Shown: positions 36,161 to 47,888, counted from the first letter of the stretch. The stretch: 64,000 bases of DNA from Solea solea (GCF_958295425.1 NC_081136.1:20528890-20592889), one strand, 5' to 3'. The notes: generated by a model not told the origin, from the sequence alone. Program-made: numbers and translations.

Positions 36161-36997
36161 ATGTGGCCTAGCACTAACATTGCAGATGGGACAAGGTATG
36201 TGAAAGTCAAATTTAATCAGACAGTACAATCCTTGCCTTACTCTGCTAGATTTAATACTGCCACTGGTCCCGAATACTTCAGAGTGTTACATGATCGCCA
36301 AGTGAAAGTGTGTCGTATGTGCCTACAGTCTGGACACATTCTTAGAGAGTGTCCTGAGTTTTGTTGCCATAAATGTGGAGTCCAGGGGCACTATGCAAGA
36401 GAGTGCCACAAAGCTGTGAAAAGGTGTGAGCTGTGCCATAACAATATGGAAAATTGTATTTGCAATGAAAGTGAACCGGAGAGCGTAGCAGAGTCAGATT
36501 TGGAGAAGGAGCAGACAGAGGGAAGCACCGAGGACAGTGCAGGAGAGGAGGGGGCAGAGATGGCACCTGCGGAGGTACGGGGTGCAGAGAAAGGGCCCCC
36601 TGCCCAGCTGCCAGGAGCGGAAAAAATAATCACTGATGTAGGAACCTCTGGAGAAAGCCTTCCGGAAGCGCAGAATCAGGAGGCTTAACTAGAGAATGGA
36701 AAAAAAGTGGATGGAGCTGATAAGCTCCAAGCCAGGGGCACGAAGAGCAACTCAAACGCAGAATCTGCGCCACTCAGTCCTCCCCACTCTGAAAAAGAGC
36801 CAACAATTTCTCCTTCACCAAGTGCTGACTCTGATTCGGAAATGGACCTCTCGTTAGTATCCCTGGTAAGAAAACGACAAAATACAGACAAGTCCGGCAA
36901 AACATATAAGAAAAAGCAAAACAGAAAAAAATCAGTGCGATGTTTAATGCCACAATATTACAGCTCACCCTTCTCATGGCCCTGCTTCTCTCACTGA
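36161..36997 (+). pseudogene. LINE ORF1 with CCHC zinc knuckles (Tx1-like)
   Basis: Residues about 45-100 contain CRMCLQSGHILREC and CHKCGVQGHYAREC, two CX2CX4HX4C knuckles, then a partial third (CELCHNNMENC). An acidic tail and a Lys-rich end follow. One in-frame TAA at 36686 splits it; the frame then stays open to 36997. Such ORF1 proteins bind LINE RNA. The N-terminus is probably missing because the element is 5'-truncated. Gag of an LTR element is an alternative reading, but the endonuclease directly downstream argues for a LINE. Confidence 0.78.
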
Positions 36998-37198
36998 ATG
37001 CCCGTGGTCTCTGCAGCAGAGAAAAATAACACAAAGTCTGCAATACTACCAAATGTGACATCTTGCTCCTACAAGAGACAAAATGGTCCTCATCTCCTGT
37101 GAGCATGGTACGAGGGTTATGGGAAGGGGATGTATTTTTCTCAAACGCAGATCGAGCAATGTGTGGGGTGGCAACGCTGATTAAAAACAATGTCTTTG
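36996..37198 (+). pseudogene. LINE ORF2 endonuclease, first part
   Basis: Reads LLLSLNARGL then CDILLLQETKW, the first two conserved blocks of the AP-like endonuclease, where the Glu of QETKW is a catalytic residue. A TAA lies between them. The frame runs up to the 16-bp sequence where the L1 element inserted. Confidence 0.8.
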
Positions 37199-37338
37199 GG
37201 GGAGTCACGTGGTACGCCCGCCCAGGATGGCAGCCTAGGGGAGACCGGAGCTCGCCTATGCCACAAATCCTACAAAAAACTTGAATTGAAGTCGTTGTTC
37301 TAATTTTACTTGGTTTTCGGACATTCTTGGGAGGTGGC

Positions 37339-38250
37339 ATGAGTCAGAAAAGTCACTATTTCACTCGCAATCAGCCTCTTAATTCCAGGGGGAAGTCTGC
37401 GGCGGACCCTCAGGTAAAGCTACAACCTAAAATGGCGGAGACACCGGTTACATCAAAGAGTCCTCATACAGAGAACGTGGCGGCTGAATTAACCAACATC
37501 CAAGCTATCCTCGAGATCCTGGCTAAAGACATGAATGAGGTGAAAAACGGTGTTGGGTCTTTGAACGAAACTGTTAACAACCTCGGCGGTAGGATCACGG
37601 AAGCTGAAGAGAGAATCTCCCGGTTAGAGGACGAAGAAGCTAAGGCTAGCCCAATCATGAAAAACTTGGTGAGACAGAACCAACAGCTGCGGGAGAAAGT
37701 GATGGCGCTAGAGGGATTTTCCCGACGCCAGAATATCAGAATCTCTGGTATTAGAGAAGGAACGGAGGGCTGGGATTTGCAAGGATGTTTTAAAACTCTG
37801 TTGAGTGAGGCACTAGACATTGAAGCGGATGCTTGGTATGAGATTGACAGAATCCACCGCGTCGGCCCGGCACCTGCTAACGACTTAAGACCGAGGCACA
37901 TCATCGCCCGCTTTGTACGGGACAAAGCCAAGGCTGCGTTTCTCACAGCTGCAAGGAAAAATAAACTGATCACCTGGAGGGACATGAGGGTCTGCTTTTT
38001 CCAAGATTACGCCCAAGAAATACAGGAAAAACGCAAGAAATATGATGAGGTACGGCGTATACTCCAACAACGCAAAATCGAATACTCATTGCGTTACCCT
38101 GCGGTCATGACTTTCCTGTTGGATAACCGGCGACACCGTTTCTCAAGCCCCGCGGAGGTGAAGAGTTTTTTCAGCGGCCGTGAAGCGACGGATTGTCTGG
38201 CGGAGGACAGCGGGGTACAGATGCCACTTAACATGAGCGAAACAGGATGA
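37339..38250 (+). CDS. L1 ORF1p (coiled coil, RRM, C-terminal domain)
   Basis: An uninterrupted frame of about 303 codons from the ATG at 37339. Residues about 50-120 form a heptad-rich coiled coil (for example EERISRLEDEE). The next part, FSRRQNIRISGI, begins the RRM, and a basic C-terminal domain with KRKKYDEVRRIL follows. This is the Transposase_22 / L1 ORF1 layout: an RNA-binding trimer that packages LINE RNA in the cytoplasm. I chose the first ATG in frame. It is the only full-length LINE frame in this element. Confidence 0.9.
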   Translation: MSQKSHYFTRNQPLNSRGKSAADPQVKLQPKMAETPVTSKSPHTENVAAELTNIQAILEILAKDMNEVKNGVGSLNETVNNLGGRITEAEERISRLEDEEAKASPIMKNLVRQNQQLREKVMALEGFSRRQNIRISGIREGTEGWDLQGCFKTLLSEALDIEADAWYEIDRIHRVGPAPANDLRPRHIIARFVRDKAKAAFLTAARKNKLITWRDMRVCFFQDYAQEIQEKRKKYDEVRRILQQRKIEYSLRYPAVMTFLLDNRRHRFSSPAEVKSFFSGREATDCLAEDSGVQMPLNMSETG

Positions 38251-38854
38251 TTATGTCTGGCATTGATTAATCTAAATGTATGGACTGATATCGAAATTTG
38301 ATCACCGCTTACGATGGGGAGGACAACTGGACTCAGATGGGGGTCTGATTTTGGATGAACGCCTTTTTTCTTTTATCTCTAGCTCGCTGTCGGGTTACAC
38401 TCACTGCCTGCTGAGCTGGTATTGAACATTTAAGTCTGAAGTTAATTGTGGACAATGCTCTCGTTTTGGTTTTTTTAGGATTTCCCCCCCTTCTCTTTGT
38501 TTTTGTTTGTTTTTCACTGAATGGGTAAGATGATTTAATTTACTTTCTACGTACACATAACTCCAACATTAGTATATTGTATTTGTGAAGGTGTTAATGT
38601 GTGTTATGGGATGGTTTGATTTCGGACATAGACATATACTTTCCCCGCTGTTTGAGGGTGATCTAAGTAAATGCAACGACTTGAATAACATGTGTGATGT
38701 GTGTTTGTTTTGTTGTGCCTACAATGTTGTGCAATTGTGCTTGTTTTGACCAATTATTCTTACCAGGGAATTAGTTGTAACTATACTAGATTGAACAGAC
38801 AGTGCTCTGTGGGTGTTGCGGCCTGTTTAGACAAATATAATAAAACTCTGCCGG

Positions 38855-41683
38855 ATGACTATGTTTAAAATAGTATCATGGAATATAGCAGGTTGCCATA
38901 ATGTTGTGAAAAGGAAAAATATCCTCACATATTTGAAACAGAAGAAAACAGACTTCACTTTTATTCAGGAGACCCATTTAAATGATGATGAATCTCTAAA
39001 ATTAAAAAGGGATTGGGTGGGTCAAGTTTACTTTAGCACTTACTTTAGCACTCCAATAGGAAAAGAGGAGTGATCATACTGGTTAGGAGGAACTGTTGAG
39101 AGTACTGAAACGTTACTCTCATCAGGAAGGTAGATGGGTAATTTTGGATGCTATGTTGGAGGGCCAGAAAATAACTTTTGTAAATGTTTATGAGTTTTTT
39201 CACGTAATCTGCAATATAGTACGGAGTATAGGGAATGATAACATCATAATTAGAGGAGACTTAAACCAGGTTAGGGATGTGTATTTGGATAAATCCTCTC
39301 ATCCTAGGCCAGTTAATGACCCAGCACGTGCTGCGGTAGATGTGATGATGGAAGATCTGGGATTGGTTGACGTGTGGAGAATACTCTATCCCCAAGAAAA
39401 AGATTATACGTTTTTCTCTAACCCACACTTTACCTATTCCAGGATAGATTATTTCCTGATCTCGCGCTCGCTGGTGAGTCAGACTCCACAATTAGCAACA
39501 TGGTTTTATCGGACCATGCCCCAGTCGATATAGCTTTATCTTTTACAGTAAATACAAAATCTGTGATGAGGTGGGGCTTGAATAATCTATTACTAAATAG
39601 TGAGGAATGTTGTGAGTACATAAGAAATGTAATAAAGGAATTTTGGGAGTTTAATGAGGGTTCAATTGATGATATAGGCATAACTTGGGATGCTTTCAAA
39701 GCCTATGTAAGGGGGCGTATTATTCAATATAGTTCTCGAATTAAAAAAGCGGACAGAGATAAATTACAGAAGCTCGAGCAAGACATCAAGGAACTTGAGA
39801 AGCAACATATGCAGCACCCTGAGAGGGAAATATGGAATTAATTAATTAAGTTAAAATATGAGCTGAATAATAATCTACAGAAAAAAGTTGAATATGCTCT
39901 GTTCTGTTCCAATCAAAAGTACTTTGAACAAGGTGAGAGAGCAGGTAAGGTATTTGCACATAGGGTAAAACAAATGCAAACCTCTAATATAATTCCATCC
40001 ATACTTGATCACAATAACAAGCTGGTAACAGATAAAAAAGCGATTAATTAAGTATTTCAAATATTTTATCAAAAATTATATATGTCTCAAGGAAACATTG
40101 ATGAACAGAAAATGACGGATTTCTTTTCGTCCATTAAAATTCCAACTCTAACAGAGGAACAAAGAAATATATTAGAAGGAGAAATTACGTTAGCAGAAGT
40201 TAAACACGCAATTTACGGGCTCCGGTTAGGCAAAGCTCCTGGCAATGATGGATTTCCATCTGATTTTTATAAGAAATTTGTTGAAGATCTTGCCCCAAGA
40301 TTGTTAGCTGTTTACCAGGATACTTTGCAGAAGGGTAAACTCCCAGCTAGTATGAGATCTGCTGTTATCACTCTACTCCATAAAAAAGAGAAAGATCCAC
40401 AATGTTGTGGAAACTATCGTCCAATCTCGTTAATTAATGTTGATGAAAAAATCATCTCCAAGGTGCTTGCTGCCAGGCTGGAAAGGTTGCTTCACAACCT
40501 GGTACATGCTGATCAGGTTGGGTTTGTAAAACACAGGTGCTCAGCTGACAATCTCCGCAGAATATTGCACATAATGTTGAAATACAGGAATGATATAGAC
40601 CCCATAGTTGCCTTCTCCCTGGATGCGGAGAAGGCTTTTGATAAAGTTGAATTTGCTTTCCTCTTTCATGCACTGGGGAAATTCGGGTTTGGCCCATCCT
40701 TCATGCAGTGGTTTCAATTAGTATATACAGGGCCGATGGCTACAGTACTTACTAATGGTGTGATATCACCTTCATTCAGTCGCCGCTGATATTTGCCTTG
40801 TTTCTGGAACCACTGGCTATTGCATTGCGGGAAAGCAAAGACATTAAAGGGGTTCAAATGGGCCATGTAGTACAAAAGCTTTTTTTATAGGCTGATGACA
40901 TTCTTTTGATTACGCACGACCCAAACGCAGCAGTATCCAAGATCTCTTCCATTATTGACTTATTTTCAGAAATATCTGGCTACACGATTAATAGGACAAA
41001 GTCAGAGGCCATGCCTATATCTACAATATGTCTACAAATTGGCGCTGTATTAAAGCTACTCGGGGTTAGAATCCGGATCATGTGACCAGCATTCAGGAAT
41101 TGGTCCAGGTAAATAGGCATAAAAAATGTGGCGCGTCTAAAGTTTATGTGATTTTCAGGGAGGCACGATCACCCCTCCTGGAAGGGTTGAGACTTTGCTG
41201 GGAGAAGGATGTGGGCGAACAGATTTCCGATATAGATGGGTGGAGTTGGTGGCATCCTGGTAGAAATGTTCTCGTGAAGTACAATCACAGCTTATTCAGT
41301 ACAAATTGTTGAACAGGAACCACTGGACCCCCAGTAAAATGGCAAAACTAAAACTCCAGGACAATGACACGTGTTGGAGGTGTGAGAAGGAAGTGGGTAC
41401 GCTTGTACACATGTTGTATTCTTGTGAAAAAAATGCACGTTTGTGGGTAAGGGTTGTGACCCTCTTAAATGATTTATTTGGATTACAACTCATCAAAACC
41501 CCAGCTCTGTGTATTCTGGGTCTGCTGCCAGACAATATCACCTTGACTGGAAGACAGAGATTATGGGTACGTTTGGCTACTACAACAGGATGTAGAATGA
41601 TTCTGAGACACTGGAAGTCATCTACTCCGTGCTGTTTTAAGGAATGGACTGAACAAATGACAAGAATGGCTACTTATGAGTGA
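38855..41683 (+). pseudogene. L1 ORF2 (endonuclease-RT), multiply broken
   Basis: The endonuclease starts KIVSWNIAGC with FIQETHL, is shifted near 39070-39100, and continues with RGDLNQV and SRIDYFL. It shifts again near 39510 (SDHAPV). After stops near 39840 and 40040 an RT part runs 40082-40789 with KAPGNDGFP, NYRPISLIN and DAEKAFDKV. The catalytic YADD has become a stop plus ADD near 40888. A cysteine-rich C-terminal motif (CWRC, then H and C) lies near 41370-41425. It is dead as an enzyme. Confidence 0.9.
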
Positions 41684-42017
41684 GTCACTTACAGAGTATT
41701 GGGGAGAGAGGATATCTTTAATCAAGTTTGGGGCTCCTTCTTGATGTCAATAGAGGGGTTGTCTGTGGATCTGATCTAACCGAAAGTAACATTTATGTGG
41801 TGGAATGAGAGGTCAAATGTAAGTGTAACATAAAGATAAGTGTAAGGCACACAATTTTGTTTGGATATTTTATATTTATTATTTATCTTTTTTAATTTTT
41901 AATTTTTTTTTATTTTTAATTTTGGAAGGGGACAGTGGAGTATGTGTTTATGTCTTTTATTTTGTGAAGGTGACATATGTTGTACTGTCTACCAAAAATA
42001 TTAATAAAAAAAACAAA
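41684..42017 (+). other. L1 3' UTR and A-rich tail
   Basis: Non-coding, AT-rich, ending in AATAAAAAAAACAAAAAAAC just before the target duplication. Confidence 0.75.
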
Positions 42018-43140
42018 AAAAACAATGTCTTTGATAAGGTAAAAGAAATATATAAATGCTCACGTAGATTATTGATAGTTGATTCATGGAAAAACAAAGT
42101 TTATATCAGAATTATCAATATATATGCTCCCAACACTGAGGGTGAAAGAAAGGTGTTTTTCAAAGAGCTAAATAACTGGGTAGACAACAACTCCATCATC
42201 ACTGGGGACTTCAATGTTCCCCTCACCAAATTTGACATATCTAGCAATAATCTCTTTAAAGATGATGTGCTAGTAGGGCTAGGCGAAATAGTAGTGGAAG
42301 AAATCTTGAATCGGCTCAAAGCCAAAAACATTTATTGCAAACGGTTTGCTGAATCTACATGTCAGAAAATTGAAACTGGAATTGCCGACCATTTAAAACA
42401 GGCTTTTTACAGGACCAGTGGCAGTGGGCAGAATGATACCCTTGATTTTCGTCTAAGTGCTCAGCCCGATGCGAAAAGCATTAATCAATTAACCTCCAAG
42501 TATTGGTACAACACTTTGCTGGCAAACATAGTACAGAAACCGAAATCAGAAACTCATTGGAAAAAACGCTTCCCGTCAATTAATGTTTCCACCATGTGGA
42601 AAAACATAAATAGCCCCTATGCTCATTATTTCGCCCACAACACCGATTTCAAAAAGACACAGACGAATTTTCTCGGGTATCATCCTGCACCACATGAACA
42701 GTGTTATCTATGAGAGGGTTTGTACTGTCTCTAATAAAAATGACAAAACACTTGAACACATCTTTCTCACCTGTCCCATCTGCGAGGTCTTCATCGCCCG
42801 GGTCCAGAACCTCCTCACCGACCACCGCAAGCTCAGCAGTAAAGACTTTACAGACTGGGACTGGACTTGGCTCTTTGGATTCTCACACAAGAAAGGAGGT
42901 ATAAACACAACCCTGATTAAAATTCTACTCTCCATAGCCCGACACACCATCTTCATTGCCAGGAACTACGCAGTCTATGAGGACGTACAAATAAACAGAT
43001 GGCTCTTCTTCACAAGCATGGTGAAAAGTCATCTCAGACTGCTCAAGGATGCCTTCAAAGCATCATTCCAGGAAACATTTCTCACCAACAACTCCTTATA
43101 CGAGCTGGATCAGAGTGAGGAACTGATGTTTCATTTCTAA
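42018..43140 (+). pseudogene. Tx1-like LINE ORF2: endonuclease remainder joined to C-terminal part
   Basis: Continues the endonuclease frame exactly from the L1 target site: IINIYAPN and ITGDFNVPL are conserved endonuclease blocks. After about 42250 the frame passes directly into sequence typical of the ORF2 C-terminus (WKNINSPYAH), so the RT domain is deleted. A frameshift near 42700 leads to a Cys-rich end with HIFLTCPICEVF, open to 43138. Confidence 0.82.
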
Positions 43141-43500
43141 ATGTTCTGGGGAGTACATTGCCCCATTTTTCATCTCTCAAGGATATTGTCATCAATAGTA
43201 CTGTTTATTTTGTAGAGATGGTTGTTTTCTTTTTCATCTCCTCGTTTTGCTCATTCAATTCATTCCATTTGTTTCCAATCAAGTATTCTCTTTGATGTTT
43301 TTTGCTGTAAACCCCATTTCTTTAAGTCTTATTGAGTTTAATGTCCTATTGGCTAGGGTTTTATCATTTTGATTTTCCTTGAATATGTCTTTTGTTCCAT
43401 CATTGAATCATGGTTTAAATGTGTTTTGTGATTTCTACTGAATAAGTGTGTTCATTTTTGTTAATGAAAATATTTTTGATAATAATAAAAAAGAAAAAAC
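43141..43500 (+). other. Tx1-like LINE 3' UTR
   Basis: T-rich non-coding sequence ending in AATAATAAAAAAGAAAAAAC. No gene seen. Confidence 0.7.
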
Positions 43501-43682
43501 GCTCTTAACATCCTAACTGAGCCTTACTTTACCAAGCTCCTTACCTCTGCAGAGTCATACTCAATTCATTGGCAGTGTGGCAAAGTTGTACTATTGTGCT
43601 TCTAAACTGATGATCATAAACTCAACATGCTTCAATTCTATGACTCGCTGTGCTTAAGCCTGACCTCTGCAGTACATGTCAA

Positions 43683-43754
43683 GCGATGGTGGTATAGTGG
43701 TAAGCATAGCTGCCTTCCAAGCAGGTGACCCGGGTTCGATTCCCGGCTGTCGCA
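43683..43754 (+). tRNA. tRNA-Gly (TCC), copy 1
   Basis: A 72-nt cloverleaf matching vertebrate tRNA-Gly-TCC: anticodon loop CTTCCAA, T-loop TTCGATT, A box TGGTATAGTGG, B box GGTTCGATTCC. In this copy the acceptor 3' strand reads CTGTCGC, giving two wobble pairs, and AGCAGGTGA replaces AGCAGTTGA. The 3' flank has only TTT (TGTTTGAATC at about +10). It decodes GGA and GGG. Confidence 0.93.
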
Positions 43755-43817
43755 TAGAGGCTGTTTGAATCTCTTTAAATTTGTGACAGCTCCTCACTGT
43801 GTCTGTGTTTCATGACA

Positions 43818-45345
43818 AAGTGAGGAAAAAATAAAAAACTGTCAGTTTTTGAGAGGGTTGATTTGGTACCAATTAAAAGGAATTCGGTTTTATCACTGTT
43901 GAGTTGAAGGAAGTTGGAGGAGAACCAAGATTTGGGCTCGGTGAAGCAGTCAGTGAGGGAGGAAGGTGGGAGAGTTGAATTGGGTTTGCTGGAGAGGTAG
44001 AGCTGGGTGTCATCCGCATAGCAATGGAAATGAATGTTATATTTACGGAAGATATTGCCAAGAGGAAGGAGGTAGATGATGAAGAGAAGGGGCCCCAGGT
44101 CTCCTCCCAGGACAGAGCCCTGGGGCACACCAGTGGTGACGGGGGACAGGTGGGAACTGAATGGTTGGAGTTGGATGAACTGAGTGCGGCCTGAGAGGTA
44201 GGATTTAAACCAGTCAAGGGGTGTGTGTGAAATACCAATGGAGATTAATCTGTTGAGGAGGATAGTGTGAGAGATAGTGTCGAAGGCCGCACTCAGATCG
44301 AGGAGGATGAGGATAGTGAGTAAACCAGAGTCGGCTGCCAGGAGGAGGTCGTTTGTGATTTTGATTAGTGCAGATTCAGTGCTATGGAGGGGGCGGAAAC
44401 CAGATTGGAATTGTTCGTACAGGTTGTTAAGGGTTTTTTCGAGGATTTTGGAGAGGAAAGGTAGATTGGAGATGGGACGAAGATTATTGTAATTATTAGG
44501 ATCAGCACCAGGTTTTTTCAATATTAGAGTGATGGCAGCAGTTTTGAAGAGTGTAGGAACAGTTCCAGTGGAGAGTGAGGAGTGGATGATGGCAGAGATG
44601 AGGTGGAGGAGAGAGGGTAGGCAGGCTTTCACCAGAACTGTGGGGAGAGGATCTAGCTGACAGGTGGAGGGCTTGGACTGTAGGATGAGGTCTGAGATAT
44701 CTGAGTCAGAGGGAAGCTGAAAGAAAGAGAATGAGTGAGACGTCAAACACGGTTCTGGAGAGGTGCTGAGGGAGGAGCTTGGGCCTAGGTGCAGGTGGAT
44801 CTGATGAATTTTCTGGATGAAAAAGGACATCAGGGAGTTACAGGAAGCAGTTGAGTACAAGTGGGGGGCAGAGAGGCCGGTGGTCTGAGGATATTGTGGA
44901 GAAGAGAAAACAGTGACTTGGAATTGCCTTCATTTGAACAGATTATGCCGGAGTAGTAGTTGAGTTTTGTTTGAGAAATACAGTCCTTATAATGTAAAAT
45001 GTGATTTTTGTGCATGTCTTTGTGAACAACAAGACCAGTCTTCTTGAACAGTCGCTCGAGCTGTCGTCCTTTGGCTTTCATTTGCCGTAGTTCAGAGGTG
45101 AACCAAGGGGTCGAGGTGGTGAAGGAGACGGACCTGGTTTTCATAGGAGCGAGAGAATTAAGAATGGTGGTGAGGCCGTTGTTGTAGTGGGACGCCAAGT
45201 CGTCGGGGGTGGATGAACTGTGAGTGTTCTGGAGACAGCTGATACCAGAGGAAAGTGCATCGGGATTAATTTTCCTAATGTTACGGAATGAGATAACACG
45301 TGGGGGCTTTGTTGAGGACAGAGAGAGTTTGACATTGAATGACAG
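43818..45345 (-). pseudogene. L2/CR1-type ORF2 fragment with RT core
   Basis: Minus-strand reading: a linker region (45345-44850) shifts frame near 44850 into the RT. RT blocks seen are [35 protein letters not shown] and YADDTQLY (the catalytic motif is intact). Reading ends just after [11 protein letters not shown], about 150 residues before the normal C-terminus. LINE RT copies its own RNA by target-primed synthesis in the nucleus; this copy cannot. Confidence 0.88.
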
Positions 45346-45360
45346 AAGCAAATGTTGACC
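43818..45360 (-). mobile_element. L2/CR1-type LINE, internal fragment
   Basis: Only the middle of an ORF2 is present, so both ends are missing. A 33-bp stretch of Gly-array spacer (GACAGCTCCTCACTG and on) lies on both sides, at about 43785-43817 and 45371-45410. This is either a long target duplication or the trace of a later exchange between array units. Confidence 0.82.
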
Positions 45361-45502
45361 TCCAGTTGACCACGTGCGACAGCTCCTCACTGTGTCTGTG
45401 TTTCATGACAACACAACCACCCCTTCTACATACTGTTTGACTAGAGTGATTGCAAACCATGGGGCTTTTGCTACAAGCCACCAAGACCTTTCTTAAGTAC
45501 AG

Positions 45503-47535
45503 TGTTGGGATCCACAGGAGCGTGATTGGTTATGAATTTAGAATATTAATAATTAATTAATTATGGAATAATTAATTTCTTATAAAAAGTTGAGTCAAAT
45601 CCTCACACGTGGCAACAATATGTTGGGCATCAACTATAGTGGCAATAATTTGATTGATAAAAATAAAGTAATAAAAGATAAAGTAATAACATATTTAATT
45701 AAATATTTTGGAAAATTAATTAAATGTTAATTAATTCTAGAACGGGGCACCACCCTGTAAACAGGGAAAAGACAATCAATCTATGCCTTTAAAATCAGTC
45801 TTAAATAATAACTGTAATTGACTATGATATCAAAGATATCCCAATTTAACAGTATTGAAGGTATGAATCCGAGCACAGACCCTTTCAACCCCCATTTGTC
45901 ACAGTATTCATGTACAAAAGACATAGAGCCTTCCTTCAGGTTAATAAAAGTAACAATTTATTAAATCAAACAATGAAATTAATTAAACAATCATGTTCAC
46001 TAAAAGTGAACATTAATGTAAAAACGACAATCTATTGGTTGAATCAACAAATATCACTTGCTAAGCTACAACAACACAGGCTATATACAACATAAACACC
46101 AATGTGTTGGCCGAGCAAAGCCACTCCCACTTCCAACACCAAAGTGGAGAAGACATGCGCAGTAGCAGTGACTGTAGACGCACGCTTCCACCAAAGATGG
46201 CGCCAGAAACACATTAACATGAGGTCGCAGATCTTGGGTCGAACATGTGATAGCATGGCTGCAGAGACACGTGTTTCACGCAAGATGGCGCCTATGATGA
46301 GAATCTTATTCATGAATGAAAGAGAGAGAGTGAGTGAGTGAGTGAGTGAGAAAGAGAGAGAGAGAGAGTGAGTGAGAATCGCGCTTGAATAGCGGCAGAC
46401 CAAAGGTGTGTTTCAAAGAACACCTTTGGTGAGAGTTTATGTCAGTTTAAACCACACAGACTTGACACAGGCAAAGCCAGGCCAGTCTGTGAATCTTAAC
46501 GTTTATGCCGACATTCTCTCACCACGTGATCTGTCTACGCGCTCACAGCGGGAGAAGACACGTCACTGCAGGGTGAGCGGTGAGCTCTACCTTTAGCGGC
46601 ACATTTAAACACACAGGGCGATCACAGAAAACTATCTCACTGCGTGATCGCATGGCATGAGAAGGGAATTAACAAACGTGTAAACAAATGCAAACAGTTA
46701 ACAATTGTAGAACAAATACGAACGTGTGGGTGCGCAATCCAACACGTTTAACACAAAGGAAAGTTATAAAACACAGAACCTTAACCTAACTCTGCCCAGA
46801 ACACTTTGCCTCTTACTGTGAGCTGATAACACGTTTTGCGGTTCGTCGGGTCCGGTCCAGTTCGTTGGAGTCGCAGAGCGTGGACGGGCCGTGGTGTGGA
46901 TCACAGCGGACAGCTGATGATTCTATGCGTCGGCGGAAGACGGTAGTTTGTGCGTCAGGTTCGGAGAGAGATGTCGGCTCAGGTGTGGACATCGAGGGTC
47001 GGAGGGTGGCAGCTGGCGGCTGCAGCGTCTCCATTTCAGTTCTGGAAGGATGCGTGGTTAGACGCAAATCAAGTTTCTCACTCGGGCAGCGAGTGTGAAA
47101 CTGGCACGGCTTCTTCAAAAAAGGCATAGTTTGTGTGGCATGGGGCCACATGGCCGGAGCTCTGGGCTCCAGGGCCCCGGGGGCCCTTTGGGCGGGCCCC
47201 GGAGGAGAGGAGCACAAAGAGTAACACAAAGAGCAAAAATAGGAAGAATAGGAAGAGGAGTGGAAGACAAAGAGTAGGAAGAGGAACACAAAGAGAACGA
47301 AAAATGTCTGTCCTCTGGTTTTATAGTGTTTTCGGGGGCAAGGCCATAAAACAGAGAACGGCCAATGAGATTCACTGACCCTATGGAATGCTGACCAGTC
47401 GTAAAACCAAGAATGTCTCAAATGGTGGACTGAGACTTTGTTGAAAACTCAAATCAGGCTTTTGAAACTGCATGTAGGCCTTACCCATGGAGAACAATAG
47501 AAAAGTGGATTACAGTAGACATCTCGGCCCCAACA
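45503..47535. mobile_element. Probable solo LTR in a Gly-array unit
   Basis: A 2033-bp insertion begins TGTTGGGA and ends CCCCAACA (inverted TG..CA ends), flanked by ACAG at 45499-45502 and 47536-47539; the Gly spacer is otherwise continuous across it. Left half is AT-rich with CTTATAAAAAG, a TATA-like box, near 45578; right half is GC-rich. A GA/GTGA microsatellite lies at 46318-46377. No coding frame with a recognisable domain. A non-autonomous LTR element is the alternative. Confidence 0.75.
46318..46377. repeat. GA / GTGA microsatellite
   Basis: Runs of GA and TGAG inside the 2.0-kb LTR-like insertion. Confidence 0.95.
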
Positions 47536-47888
47536 ACAGTCAATGCTGTGTCTGTATCCTAAGCACAAACACGATTTCACTGGGCTTTGCACTGCGACAG
47601 CCATGAAAACTGTACTTTGCTTCTTACTGGAGGAGGGAAGTTTAAATATCTTGGGGTCCATCTACTTTCACATTGCAGTTTTTACAGTGCTGATTTTAAA
47701 GTATAGTACCCTAACATCCCAACTGAGCCTTACTTTACAAAGCTCCTTACCTCTGCAGAGTCATACTCAATTTATTGGCAGTGTGGCAAAGTTGTACTAT
47801 TGTGCTTCTTAACTGGTGATCATAAACTCAACATGATTCAATTCTATGACTCGCTTTCCTAAAGCCTGACCTCTGCGGTACATGTCAA

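Larger units (their letters stand above)
37199..42017 (+). mobile_element. L1-type LINE inserted in the Tx1-like LINE
   Basis: Flanked by a perfect 16-bp duplication, AAAAACAATGTCTTTG, at 37183-37198 and 42018-42033. It has a short 5' UTR, ORF1, a 604-bp ORF1-ORF2 spacer (38251-38854, AT-rich, no gene seen), a broken ORF2 and an A-rich 3' end. Length is 4.8 kb. The structure fits target-primed reverse transcription. Confidence 0.93.
36115..43500 (+). mobile_element. Tx1-like LINE, 5'-truncated, internally deleted, interrupted by L1
   Basis: An ORF1 with CCHC zinc knuckles is followed by the start of an AP-like endonuclease (ORF2), then an L1 insertion, then the rest of the endonuclease, then a jump to an ORF2 C-terminal region, a 3' UTR and an A-rich tail at about 43480-43500. 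The RT domain is absent. Left flank is the Gln-Pro-Leu array; right flank is the Gly array. GCTC occurs next to both ends (36106-36109, 43501-43504), a possible but weak 4-bp target duplication. Confidence 0.8.

Noticed and set aside
46813..47421. 202-codon minus-strand frame in the GC-rich half of the 2.0-kb LTR-like insertion
   Set aside because: No retroviral or host domain is recognisable; composition alone can explain it.
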